Shown one piece after another: positions 34,186 to 43,005 of a stretch of DNA of 64,000 nt. Made by a program: the position numbers and the translations under genes. A model generated the notes under the pieces. That model made no database searches and was not told the origin of the DNA. It worked only from the letters and a program-made list of their open reading frames with translations. The stretch's first letter is position 1, and every line of letters starts with the position of its first letter. Source of the DNA: DATBGO01 sp963840095. Lineage in GTDB: Bacteria > Actinomycetota > Actinomycetes > Streptosporangiales > Streptosporangiaceae. Location: positions 124,001 through 188,000 of the forward strand of contig CAWIXN010000014.1 of NCBI GenBank assembly GCA_963840095.1, written 5' to 3'.

Positions 34186-34264
34186 CCCGGCCGGCTGCCC
34201 GCCCGGTCGCGTCAGCGGCGCACGGCGCAACGCGCTCCGTCAGGCCGCCGCCCGGGCCGGCCCA

Positions 34265-34293
34265 GGTTCAAGATACAACAGTGCTGTTATAAT
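34265..34293 (+). promoter_or_regulatory. leaderless promoter with overlapping MarR operator
   Basis: A consensus -10 TATAAT (34288-34293) with GGTTCA 17 bases upstream (34265-34270) ends 7 bases before ATG 34300, so the transcript would start at or next to the A of the start codon. The palindrome ATACAACAGTGCTGTTATAA (34273-34292), arms of 8 with one mismatch, overlaps the spacer and -10, as expected for autorepression. Confidence 0.65.
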
Positions 34294-34299
34294 TTGTGC

Positions 34300-34887
34300 A
34301 TGGCCGATCTCAACAACCCAGGTGCGCTCACTGGCCTGGGCACTCAGCTTCGGCATGCGCTTGAGCTCATGGACGGTGATGTGGCGGCCGTGCTCGCCGA
34401 CCTCGGCCTGGCCGACTACCGGCCGCGGTTCAGCCCGATCGTGCGGTCGCTGGTGGTGCTCGGCCCGTCCCCGATCGGCGACCTGGCCCGCGCCGTCTCG
34501 GTCACGCACTCGGCGGCGAGCCAGACCGTGGCGCAGATGAGCAGGCTCGGCCTGGTCACGCTCCAGCCTGGTGCCGACGCCAGGCAGCGCGTCGTCCACC
34601 TGACCGCTAAGGCCAGGGCAATGCTGCCGGCGCTGGACGCCGAGTGGGCCGCCACCAGCTCGGCCGCCGCCGAGCTGGACGCCGAGCTGCCCTTCCCGCT
34701 GAGCGAGCTGGTGCCTGCCCTCGTGGCCGCGCTCGAGCGGCGGCCGATGCGCCAGCGCATCGTCGAGTCCGAGTGGGCGCGCGAACACCCGGCGTTCACC
34801 GCCGCGCTGGACACCGGGCCCTCAGCGACGGGGCGGCTCGATCGGCGTGAGGCCGCCTGGTATCGCGGCCGGCTGGGTGAACCTTAA
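34300..34887 (+). CDS. MarR-family transcriptional regulator
   Basis: A 195-residue winged-helix regulator. The MarR core is visible: GPSPIGDLARAVSVTHSAAS (recognition helix), QTVAQMSRLGLVTLQPGADA, then RQRVVHLTAKARAMLPALDA. The C-terminus carries an extra 70 residues of helix. The upstream -10 lies 7 bases from the start, so the mRNA is probably leaderless and no ribosome site is present. It should repress its own promoter and pip through the shared palindrome. Its 3' end overlaps the convergent membrane-protein gene by four bases. Confidence 0.88.
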   Translation: MADLNNPGALTGLGTQLRHALELMDGDVAAVLADLGLADYRPRFSPIVRSLVVLGPSPIGDLARAVSVTHSAASQTVAQMSRLGLVTLQPGADARQRVVHLTAKARAMLPALDAEWAATSSAAAELDAELPFPLSELVPALVAALERRPMRQRIVESEWAREHPAFTAALDTGPSATGRLDRREAAWYRGRLGEP

Positions 34888-37208
34888 CCCGGACCAGAGC
34901 TGAGCAAGATGTAGCACGGGTAGCCGGCAAAGCTCAGGGTTATCTGCCGCGCGTTCTTGTACCGCAGGAGGAAGTCCTCCGCCTCCGGTGCCTGGAGGGT
35001 CGACGTCACGAGTGCCTGGGTGCGCGGCAGGACGCTTTTCTCGAAGGTGGCCAGGAAGGCCAGGCGCTGCTGCTGCGTCAGCACCATCGTGTACGGCTCC
35101 AGCGGGATGGGCGCCGGATTCAGGTCAGCCACGAAGTAGACAAGCCCAGGGTATACGCGGGGAAAACCAGCGACGTACGTGACGCGATTGCCGATGATCG
35201 CATGGATACTGTCCATCAGCTGGATGAAAGCCGGCATCGACTCCGTCGTGTTCTGGCAGCAGATTGGCGCGGCCGCAAGCCCGGTTCCGACCCGCTCGCC
35301 GGCTATGGTCGCTGGCGGTGCGGGAGCGGGCTGCGCCGCGAGTTGCTGACGATCGAGGTAGGGCGCCTCCAATCGGGCCCACACACCTGACCATGCATAG
35401 GACCTGTACGGCAAGAGCACGAATGCGGCGACGACCACCGCGGCTCCGGCGAGGATGAGCGTGGCGGGTCGGCGAGCACCGACCAGCCGCGGGAGCCCGG
35501 TAGCCACCACGACCACGAGCGCGGGCAGCGCCAGCAGCAGCCCGGACAGGTGTTCGGCGTCCGACCGAAGGAGCGCGCCCTCGTAGAGCACGATCGTCGC
35601 CACCAGCGTTGCGACCAGCAGGATCCTGTCATGCGACCAGTCGAAGGCGATCCGGAACGGGCGGAACCTGCACACCGATGCCAGCGCGAGCAAGGCCAGC
35701 ACGAACGGGAATATGTAGTACGTCCGCGCCCATGGATCATGCCATCCGTGCGCGAGGGACGTATTGCTGTATCCCTGCGCGACGGCGCTCGGGACCAGAA
35801 AGTAGAGCCACACGAAGCGGGCCAGGACGCCCTTGACCGCGTAGAAGCCAAGCACCGGCAGCCAGGCGACCAGGAAGCCGACTCCCGCGGCGAGCAGTCC
35901 GGTGCGCACCGCACGCCCTGCGGAAGTCCCGCTGAGGATCAGCAGCGCTGCGATCGCGAGCGCCCCGGTCGCGCCCGCGATCAGGTTTTCCTGCGCAACG
36001 TACGACAGCACCCCCCACAGCAGGCCGAGGGCGGCACCGGCCGCGAGGCCGCGCCGGGACGGGCAGCGCCTGATGACGGCGGGCAGCAGCACGATAAGCG
36101 TGAATGCGCCCGCGTAGCGCAAGGGGTTGGCCCAGCCGAAGTAGTCGGCTCGGTCGAGGAAGCCCGCGTAAGTCTGGCCCGGCTGGAATCCGAGTAGCTG
36201 CAGCGTCGGATAGATCAGCGCCGCCAGCAGCGCCGTGGCGAGCCCGCGGCGATATCCGAACGCCAGAAAGACCGCCATGAAGAAAATCGTCGCGCCCGCC
36301 CATTGGAACAGCGCCCAGGATTCGCGGATGCCAACGATCGAGAATGTGCCGATATGGCGCATGTAAAGGTACGAGAGCAGTTGCGCGCCCGGACCATACT
36401 GATAAGCGGCGGGGCCGATGTAGGGAAGATTTCCCTTCGAAATGGCCTGCAGGGCGCCCAGGTGAATGTCCTCGGCGGCGCCAATCGACCCGGTGTACCT
36501 GTCGAGATACCACGGAGGCCCGTAGAAGTAATAGGCGAGAGCAACAGCCGTGAGCAGCCCGGCCGCGACGCGGGCCACCCTGACCGGGCGCCCGTCAGGC
36601 GAGGCCACCGTCGCCGCGTTGCTCCCCGGCACCGTGGCCCTGAGCCAGGCTCGCCAGCTTCCGGGATGCTCGCGGCCGACGCTCAGCACCCGGGCGGCCG
36701 TCACGAGCAGCAGCATCGAGGCAACGGTTCCGAGCAGGTAGGCACTGGTCTCCCAGCGCTTGTCGAGGAAGCCGAACGAGATCCACTGCGCCGACGGCCG
36801 CTCCGTCGCCCGGGCCTTGAAGTACACCGGGATGAGCAGCGTCGGAAACCAGATCGCGAGCGCCAGCCAGATGGCGGCCTGCTCCGCCGGGGCGACCAAG
36901 CGGCCGAGCAGGCGGCCCCGCCAGCGGGACGGCCACCAACGCGACCCGAGGGCGCCGGCGACGCCCAGCGCAGCCAGCGCGCCCGCGATCAGCGCCCACT
37001 GCGATGCAGGCAGCGAGCCGCGGGGCCGGACGATCAGCGCAATCGTGATCGTCAGGATGCTCGTGACGGCTAGTGACGTCATCGCCGCGCGGCGGAAGGG
37101 GCGCGGGCCTGCGTCGACCGCGCGCAGCGCCCGATCGAGCACGCGTGACGCCCTGGTGGGAGGGGGGCTGTCGGCCACCACGACGCGCTCGCTGGACTCT
37201 TTCTGCAC
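34884..37208 (-). CDS. large multi-span membrane protein, GT-C glycosyltransferase-like
   Basis: About 774 residues with twelve or more hydrophobic segments and a periplasmic C-terminal domain from about residue 640. An acidic pair in the first big extracytoplasmic loop (SIGAAEDIHLGALQAISK) followed by GPAAYQYGPGAQLL resembles the metal-binding loop of polyprenyl-phosphate-dependent GT-C enzymes, such as mannosyltransferases of the actinobacterial envelope. Function is therefore inferred. The GTG at 37208 (VQKESSERVVVAD) is used; the region just upstream is a duplication of the same bases (GGTGCAGAAAGA), whose own frame stops after nine codons. It is convergent with marR by four bases. Confidence 0.72.
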   Translation of the reverse strand: MQKESSERVVVADSPPPTRASRVLDRALRAVDAGPRPFRRAAMTSLAVTSILTITIALIVRPRGSLPASQWALIAGALAALGVAGALGSRWWPSRWRGRLLGRLVAPAEQAAIWLALAIWFPTLLIPVYFKARATERPSAQWISFGFLDKRWETSAYLLGTVASMLLLVTAARVLSVGREHPGSWRAWLRATVPGSNAATVASPDGRPVRVARVAAGLLTAVALAYYFYGPPWYLDRYTGSIGAAEDIHLGALQAISKGNLPYIGPAAYQYGPGAQLLSYLYMRHIGTFSIVGIRESWALFQWAGATIFFMAVFLAFGYRRGLATALLAALIYPTLQLLGFQPGQTYAGFLDRADYFGWANPLRYAGAFTLIVLLPAVIRRCPSRRGLAAGAALGLLWGVLSYVAQENLIAGATGALAIAALLILSGTSAGRAVRTGLLAAGVGFLVAWLPVLGFYAVKGVLARFVWLYFLVPSAVAQGYSNTSLAHGWHDPWARTYYIFPFVLALLALASVCRFRPFRIAFDWSHDRILLVATLVATIVLYEGALLRSDAEHLSGLLLALPALVVVVATGLPRLVGARRPATLILAGAAVVVAAFVLLPYRSYAWSGVWARLEAPYLDRQQLAAQPAPAPPATIAGERVGTGLAAAPICCQNTTESMPAFIQLMDSIHAIIGNRVTYVAGFPRVYPGLVYFVADLNPAPIPLEPYTMVLTQQQRLAFLATFEKSVLPRTQALVTSTLQAPEAEDFLLRYKNARQITLSFAGYPCYILLSSGPG

Positions 37209-37753
37209 CCTAGGCCTCGCTGGTTTCTTTCTGCACCCTGGTACGGCAGCCGCAGGTCGGGTCGTGACCTGCGGCAGAGCGTGAGGGCGCCGGTTCGGCA
37301 CAGCGGAGTCGCCCCGCGATCATGCGTCTGTGAGAACAAACTGAGGCGACTGCTGCCGTCAGGATAGGTGCCGGGCGGGGCCAGCGGAAATGCGGCGGGC
37401 TGCTGGGCTGATGAAGCCGTCGTTTCGTGCCGTCGGCCTTCGCTGGCCGGTCGAGGAGATTTCGAGTTCGGTAAGGACCGAGGTGCCGCGTGCCCGGCGT
37501 AGTGCCCGCTGAGATCAGCAGACCGGGCGAGCGATCGCGCGCCCAGGCCGCCTGGCTGCTCACCTCCGGCTGCGCCGCGCCGACCGGCGCGGAAGGCACT
37601 AACTGGCCGATATGCCTTGCTAAGGTAAATCCGGACTCGCGGTACGGCAGTCGGGTTGATCTGGCATTATCGCGAAGCGTCTTGCCGAGCACGGGCCCCC
37701 GGGCCCTTCCCCGGCCGCCAGCGGGGGGTTCTTACGACGAATGGACGGCAATC
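37209..37753. other. intergenic region with a duplicated start sequence, no gene recognised
   Basis: The left edge repeats the segment CTTTCTGCACCCT twice, 29 bases apart (plus-strand view). This duplicates the GTG start of the membrane-protein gene. The remainder, up to the 37754 start, has open frames continuing upstream of that gene but no domain. Promoters of the two divergent genes should lie here. Confidence 0.5.
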
Positions 37754-39322
37754 GTGCAGTACGGATTCCGCGTGCTAGATCGGCGGCCCGGTCGGGCCGC
37801 GATGCCTCGCGTGGCCGGGACCTTGCTGGTGATGCTGCTGGCCGGGGCGTTGCTGGTGGCGATCTCGGCCGTGGCGCTGGGCAAGAGGTCCCACCCGTCC
37901 GCCGGGCGGTCAACGCGGGCTGAGGCCGGCCTGACGGCACTCACCCGCGCGCCCGGGCCGGCCGCGTCGGTGCTGACTGGAGCGCCCGAGGCGGTCGCCG
38001 CGGGAGCGGCCCGGGCGTTGTTCGCGTCCGCGCCCGTGGTCGTGGTCGCTGGTGGCGACCTGGCGGCCGCCCGTTCGGCCGCCGTCTTGGCCGAGCGGGC
38101 CCATGCGCCGCTGCTGCTGACCTCAGCCGGACCGGCCAGCGCCGTGCTGCGGGCCGCGGTCAGCGCCCTGCACCCCAGCGCTGTGCTGGCGGTCGGGGTG
38201 GCCGGGAACCTGCTTTCCGCGCAGCTGCCAGGGATTCACGTGGTCACGGCGGCGGCCGCGCTGCCCGCGACGGAGGCGCCCGCGTCGGCCGGCCGGGTGG
38301 TACTGCTCATGCACCACGGTGACGCCAGCGCCGCGACGACGGCCGCGGCCGCCACCGCGCAGGCGGCCGGCGCCCGGGTGGTCGCCGTCCGCGGCTACGA
38401 CCCGCGCGCCGACCCGGCCGCCATCGTCGCGCTGTCGGCCGCCCGGCCGCAGCACATACTGGCCGTCGGGGCCGGGTTCGGACCGGCGGCCCGGCTAGCC
38501 TCGCGGGTCGCTGTCGCGGCGACCGGAGTGCAGCTTCCCGGCGGCGGCCAGATCATGTTCCCCATGCGCCGGCTGGTCGCCCTGTACGGTTACCCGGGTA
38601 ACCCTGCGCTCGGCGCGCTCGGCCAGCAAGGCCTGCGCGCCAGCATCGCGCGGGTCAAGCGGGCGGCCGCCCCGTACCGGGCGCTGAGCAGCGTGCCGGT
38701 CGTCCCGACCTTCGAGATCATTGCCACGGTCGCCCAGGGCTCCCCGGGCCCGGACGGCAGCTACTCCTATGAGTCCAGCGTGGCCTCGCTGCGCCCCTGG
38801 GTGAAGCGGGCGACGGCGGCCGGCCTGTACGTCGTCTTGGACCTGCAGGCCGGCCGGGCCAACCTGCTCACCCAGGCCAGGAGATATGAGCCGCTGCTCA
38901 GGCTGCCCAACGTCGGGCTGGCGCTGGACCCGGAGTGGAAGCTGCAGCCGGGGCAGCTGCCGCTCCAGCAGATCGGCAGCGTCAGCATCACCGCGGTCAA
39001 TAGCGTCATCAGCTGGCTGGCCGCACTCACCGCGCATTACCGCCTGCCCCAGAAACTTCTGGTGATTCATCAGTTCCGGCTGTCCATGATCAGCGATGAG
39101 CGACGGCTGGACACCCATAACGATGATCTTGCGATCCTCATCCACATGGACGGGCAAGGGACTCCGGCGGACAAGCAGCAGACCTGGGACGCCGTCATCA
39201 AGGCCGCTCCGGCGGGCGTGTACTTCGGGTGGAAGGATTTCTACGTCAAAGACCATCCCATGCTGAGCCCGAGGCAGACGATGGCGAGACGGCCTGAACC
39301 GGTGATGATCTCCTACGAGTGA
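37754..39322 (+). CDS. membrane-anchored protein with cell-wall-binding-repeat-like and TIM-barrel-like domains
   Basis: A 522-residue protein with one N-terminal transmembrane segment (LLVMLLAGALLVAISAVAL, residues about 20-40). An alanine-rich domain to about residue 290 resembles PF04122 cell-wall-binding repeats, with VVVVAGGDLAAARSAAVLAE, APLLLTSAGPASAVLRAAV and HPSAVLAVGVAGNLLSAQL. A C-terminal domain from about 315 has alternating strands PVVPTFEIIATVAQG, LYVVLDLQAGRANL, VGLALDPEWKL and LLVIHQF, like a glycoside-hydrolase-type barrel. It would act at the cell surface. Start is uncertain: GTG 37754 or ATG 37802. Confidence 0.72.
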   Translation: MQYGFRVLDRRPGRAAMPRVAGTLLVMLLAGALLVAISAVALGKRSHPSAGRSTRAEAGLTALTRAPGPAASVLTGAPEAVAAGAARALFASAPVVVVAGGDLAAARSAAVLAERAHAPLLLTSAGPASAVLRAAVSALHPSAVLAVGVAGNLLSAQLPGIHVVTAAAALPATEAPASAGRVVLLMHHGDASAATTAAAATAQAAGARVVAVRGYDPRADPAAIVALSAARPQHILAVGAGFGPAARLASRVAVAATGVQLPGGGQIMFPMRRLVALYGYPGNPALGALGQQGLRASIARVKRAAAPYRALSSVPVVPTFEIIATVAQGSPGPDGSYSYESSVASLRPWVKRATAAGLYVVLDLQAGRANLLTQARRYEPLLRLPNVGLALDPEWKLQPGQLPLQQIGSVSITAVNSVISWLAALTAHYRLPQKLLVIHQFRLSMISDERRLDTHNDDLAILIHMDGQGTPADKQQTWDAVIKAAPAGVYFGWKDFYVKDHPMLSPRQTMARRPEPVMISYE

Positions 39323-39683
39323 CCTGACCGGCTGGCTCCTTCCGTTATATCCGGCCATTAAGCGGCGCCGCGGGCTGGCTGCCTGGACCTGAGCCGCTGG
39401 CTGGGAGTCACGACTGCGGGATCTTCCACGCTGACGTCGACCGGGTCTTGGCCAGCCTGTTGGCTGCCAGGAATGAGTTGACGTTCTGCGGCGGACGCTG
39501 GTGAACGGGGCGGTCGGCCATCCCCGACATCGGGTAGCCGACCTTGATGGCGGCACCGGGATGCCGTCGTCAACCGAGCGCCGGCCGCGAGCCTTAGGGC
39601 CTGCCCTGACGGGCCCAAGGGCACTATCGGCCAGGCCGGGAATCAGCCACGCTGGCACCTAATGTCCATGGCAGGTGGCAGAC
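39323..39683. other. intergenic region, no clear gene
   Basis: One minus-strand frame reads MADRPVHQRPPQNVNSFLAA, which has a protein-like look but no ribosome site or known domain, and the others are arginine-rich shadows. A GC-rich tract occupies the rest. Confidence 0.45.
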
Positions 39684-40766
39684 ATGACGGACATTGCCCG
39701 ACGGGACCGGCGCGCCAAGCCGGCCGCAGATACGCCGGCCGGCATCGCCTCGCCCTTCTCGCGCCCCGCGCACGAGGTTTGCGGGCCGCTGCCTGAGATA
39801 GCGCTGCTCCCGGCGGACCTGGTCGAGTCCATGGTGGCCACCGCCGCCCGGGCACCGTCCCTGCACAACACCCAGCCATGGCGGTTCCGCGCCAGCCGCT
39901 ACGGGCTGGAACTGATCGCCGACTCCGACCGCAATCTGGCTGGCATCGACCCGGCCGGCCGGGAGCTGCTCGTCTCCTGCGGCGCGGCCCTGTTCGGGCT
40001 GCGGCTGGCGGCCCGCGAGGCCGGTTTCCTGCCGCTGGTCTGCCTGCTGCCCGACCCGGTCCAGCCTTCCCTGCTGGCCCGCACGCAGCTAGGCGCGGCG
40101 GCGCCAGTGACCGGCCAGGAACTGCAGCTGCTGAGGGCTGTGCCGCACCGGCACACCCACCGGGGGGCGTTCGATCCCGAGCCGGTCGCGGCGGACCTGC
40201 TGGCCGGGCTGCAGCTGGATGCGACGGCAGAAGGCGCCGCGCTGTGCTACGTCAACCAGCCCGGCCACTACCGGCAGCTCGCGGCGCTGATGGCGGCGGC
40301 TGGCCGGGAGCAGGAGGCCGACGCGTCGGCGCGCGCCGAGATGCGCAGCTGGAGCCGCCTCGTCGGCGACGCGGCCCGCGACGGCGTGCCCGCCCATGCC
40401 TTCGCCCCGTCCGGGCGCCCGCAGGCCGGCCGCCTGCCCCAGCGGGACTTTGACCTCGGGCGCGGCGTCGGGCTACTCGAAGGCAGCGCCGGAATGCCGT
40501 CCGCGACCGCCGTGCTGGTCACCGCAGCCGACGAACCGGCTGACTGGCTGCGGGCCGGTCAGGCACTGCACCGCCTGCTGCTGCACGCCGCCAGCCGGTG
40601 GGTTTTCGCGAGCCTGCACAGCCAGCTGCTGGAGCTGCCTGCGCTCCGGGTGCAGATCCGCACCCGCCTCGCGCTGCCCGGCGCCCCCCAGATGCTTCTG
40701 CAGCTCGGCCGCGCGCACACGACCGCGGCCACTCCCCGCCTGCCGCTGGCGGAGATCCTGGACTGA
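39684..40766 (+). CDS. Acg-family nitroreductase-like FMN protein
   Basis: A 360-residue protein of the Acg/Rv2032 type, a duplicated nitroreductase fold found mainly in actinobacteria. Recognisable parts are VATAARAPSLHNTQPWRF (FMN-site region), the VPHRHTHRGAFDPEPV segment, a central EMRSWSRLVGDAARDGVPAH, and a C-terminal half with ATAVLVTAADEPADWLRAGQ. Family members are linked to dormancy and nitrosative stress and may store flavin rather than reduce nitro compounds. ATG 39684 lies five bases after AGGTGG; the in-frame GTG at 39675 is less likely. It is monocistronic. Confidence 0.85.
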   Translation: MTDIARRDRRAKPAADTPAGIASPFSRPAHEVCGPLPEIALLPADLVESMVATAARAPSLHNTQPWRFRASRYGLELIADSDRNLAGIDPAGRELLVSCGAALFGLRLAAREAGFLPLVCLLPDPVQPSLLARTQLGAAAPVTGQELQLLRAVPHRHTHRGAFDPEPVAADLLAGLQLDATAEGAALCYVNQPGHYRQLAALMAAAGREQEADASARAEMRSWSRLVGDAARDGVPAHAFAPSGRPQAGRLPQRDFDLGRGVGLLEGSAGMPSATAVLVTAADEPADWLRAGQALHRLLLHAASRWVFASLHSQLLELPALRVQIRTRLALPGAPQMLLQLGRAHTTAATPRLPLAEILD

Positions 40767-40803
40767 GGCGCAGATTCTGTCGAGCCGGATCGCTCAGGTG
40801 CCG

Positions 40804-41022
40804 TCAGCAGGGCGCGTACGGCCCGGCGCCTGCGCCGACCACGAACTCCGCGTTCCCGTCCTCATCCAGGCACCTGCGAGGTGAGCACCAGGGGGCGGCG
40901 CGGCAGGCCGCCTCCGCGATCGTGCTCGGCCCCGCCTTGCCCACGACCACGTCGGCGCGCACCGCCGCCTCCGCGTGCTGGCCCGGTATGCCGCCCTGGC
41001 CGCCCTGGTCGCCGGCACCCAC
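40804..41022 (-). pseudogene. glycosyltransferase (GT28/MurG-like) C-terminal fragment, frameshifted
   Basis: A minus-strand frame reads ADVVVGKAGPSTIAEAACR, the nucleotide-sugar-binding segment of MurG/diacylglycerol-glycosyltransferase-like enzymes (xxKxGxxTxxEA). A neighbouring frame supplies the expected next strand PLVLTSQVPG before a stop, and the first frame resumes with DEDGNAEFVVGAGAG. The N-terminal acceptor domain is absent. A broken 70-residue remnant is the best explanation. Confidence 0.6.
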
Positions 41023-41054
41023 CAGGCGCTCTACCTATAGCGCGCGGCTTGTCA

Positions 41055-41345
41055 TTAGCTCAGTTGCTGGCTCGCCAGGACGTCGAACCAGAGGACGCGT
41101 GGCTCAGGCAGGTCGGCGAGCGCCGGGCCGAGCCTGCTCCGCATGAACTCCGCCTGTGCCTCCTTGGACTGCCAGATCTCCGTCACGACCCAGCCCTCGG
41201 CCGAGGCGCCGGCCGAGTGGCTCTGCATGCCAGCCGGCCAGTCGCCTTCGCCGGTTCGCGGATTGACGCCGAGCCGGGCATTGACCGCGTCATACTCCTG
41301 CTCGCCGACGCTCGGCGGGAACTGAAGAATTAGTCCTGCTGCCAT
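41055..41345 (-). CDS. small ABM-like barrel protein
   Basis: A 96-residue protein beginning MAAGLILQFPPSVGEQEYDA, with a later GWVVTEIWQSKEAQAEFMRS and LPEPRVLWFDV, consistent with a dimeric alpha/beta barrel (antibiotic-biosynthesis-monooxygenase-like) family. The upstream in-frame extension to 41441 is arginine-rich and lacks a ribosome site, so I use ATG 41345, preceded by GGGGGATCGGA. Function is unknown. It precedes the IS110 element by about 300 bases on the other strand. Confidence 0.65.
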   Translation of the reverse strand: MAAGLILQFPPSVGEQEYDAVNARLGVNPRTGEGDWPAGMQSHSAGASAEGWVVTEIWQSKEAQAEFMRSRLGPALADLPEPRVLWFDVLASQQLS

Positions 41346-41657
41346 TCCGATCCCCCGTAGCTGCCTGATTCTGGCCGTAGACACTTGATTCCCGCGGATA
41401 CGAGATTCCCGGCTCAGTAGTCGCAAGGCTATCATCAGCAACTATTTCCGCTCCGGTCCGGGTGCTGCCGCCCTCGGCGGGCGGGCGGCGCGTGCGGGTC
41501 AGGTTGAAGAACGGGTCGTAACGGGCGCGCGAGCTAGCCGGTGCCACCCGAATGGAGTCACACCCGCAACGGTAGTCTCCCTAGCCCCGCCAGCCCCGCC
41601 AGCCGAGCGATAACTAATGATCTTGGCGGGTTTCCAGTACGTATCGCTGAGAAGCCG

Positions 41658-43005
41658 TCAAGTCAGTATGAAGCGGCCGGCTCCGGTGACCGCCCGTAAG
41701 CCTGTTGGCTGATGTCGCGGGTCGCCGGATGCTGGAAGGTGCAAGTTTCCCAGTTCCGGAGCCGTTACGGCGGAAGGGAGCCGGCCGTCATGTCTAGTGT
41801 GGCATCGCCGGAGGGGCTGATCCATCTGGGGATGGACACCTCGAAGAACACGATCGTGGTCGCGACGCTGTTGCCGGGTGAGGAGAGCCCGGTCACGGAC
41901 CGTATTTTCAATGAGGAGGAGGCGATCCGGCGGCTGGTGGGCCGGTTCCCGGATCGGTCGGTGCTGCGGGCCTGGTATGAGGCCGGGCCGGGGGGTTATG
42001 ACCTGTACCGGCTGCTGGCCTCGATGGGGGTGGCGTGCCAGGTGGTCGCGCCGTCGCTGATCCCGAAGGGGGGCTCGGACAAGGTCAAGACGGACAAGCG
42101 GGACTCGCGGCGGCTGGCCCGGCTGGGCCGGGCCGGGGAACTGACGCCGATCCGGGTGCCCTCGCCCGGGGAGGAGGCGGTGCGGGACCTGGCGCGGGCG
42201 CGGGACGCGGTGCTGGCCGACCGGAAGCGGGCCCGGCAGCGGCTGACCGCGGTGCTGATGCGGCACGGGCGGATCTGGCGGGGCGGGTCGTACTGGACCG
42301 CGGCGCACCGGGCGTGGATCGCCGCCCAGCGGTACGGGGAGCCGGCGCTGGCCTCGGCGATCGGGTACTACCGGGCCACGCTTGAGGTGCGGGAGGCCGA
42401 GCTGGCCGCGGTGGAGGCCGAGCTGATGCCCTGGGCCGGGCGCGAGCCGCTGGCCGGCCCGGTGGCCCGGCTGGGCTGCTACCGGGGCATCGCCGAGCTG
42501 GGCGGCCTGACGCTGGCCGCCGAGGTAGTGGACTGGCGCCGGTTCCCCGCCGCCCGGGCGTTCATGAGCTATACCGGGCTGGTCCCCTCGGAGTACTCAT
42601 CCGGGGAGCGGACCCGCCGGGGGCACATCACCAAGGCCGGCTCCGAGCCGGTGCGCACCGCGCTGACCGAGGCGGCCTGGGCCTACCGGCACGCCCCGGC
42701 GATCGGCGCCGGGCTGCGCCGTCGCCAGGACGGCGCTGCCGCGGAGACCCTGGCCCGGTCGTGGACGGCGCAGCGGCGGCTGCACGCCCGGTACGTGCAC
42801 CTGGTGCACGCCGGCGGGAAGGCCGCGCCGGAAGCCGTGGTCGCGGTCGCCCGCGAGCTGGCCGGGTTCGTGTGGGCCGAGATGACCGCCGCCTGAGCCG
42901 GCCTGCATGACCCGCCCGAGCCGGTGGCGTGCCGGGACGCTCGCCGTGGCAGGAACGATCCCCGTAAATGATGTGGGCACCAAGGTGATTCCCGGTTCAA
43001 GTCAG
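41658..43005 (+). mobile_element. IS110-family insertion sequence (candidate limits)
   Basis: The transposase gene lies between two copies of TCAAGTCAG (41658-41666 and 42997-43005). IS110 elements have no terminal inverted repeats and are bounded by short identical core sequences, so these direct copies are candidate borders; the resulting 1.35 kb is normal for the family. The left non-coding segment (41667-41789) and right one (42897-42996) are where a bridge RNA would be encoded. The borders are inferred from one repeat only. Confidence 0.5.
41790..42896 (+). CDS. IS110-family transposase
   Basis: A 368-residue DEDD-type recombinase. The N-terminal RuvC-like domain has Asp in LIHLGMDTSKNTIVVA, Glu in AWYEAGPGGYDLYRLL, and two aspartates in VKTDKRDSRRLARL. 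The C-terminal Transposase_20 domain reads GCYRGIAELGGLTLAAEVVD, then FMSYTGLVPSEYSSGERTRR and GHITKAGSEPVR. Start ATG 41790 follows GGAAGGGAG. All catalytic residues are present and the frame is intact, so the element is potentially active. IS110 enzymes are directed by a bridge RNA encoded in their own non-coding end. Confidence 0.95.
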   Translation: MSSVASPEGLIHLGMDTSKNTIVVATLLPGEESPVTDRIFNEEEAIRRLVGRFPDRSVLRAWYEAGPGGYDLYRLLASMGVACQVVAPSLIPKGGSDKVKTDKRDSRRLARLGRAGELTPIRVPSPGEEAVRDLARARDAVLADRKRARQRLTAVLMRHGRIWRGGSYWTAAHRAWIAAQRYGEPALASAIGYYRATLEVREAELAAVEAELMPWAGREPLAGPVARLGCYRGIAELGGLTLAAEVVDWRRFPAARAFMSYTGLVPSEYSSGERTRRGHITKAGSEPVRTALTEAAWAYRHAPAIGAGLRRRQDGAAAETLARSWTAQRRLHARYVHLVHAGGKAAPEAVVAVARELAGFVWAEMTAA

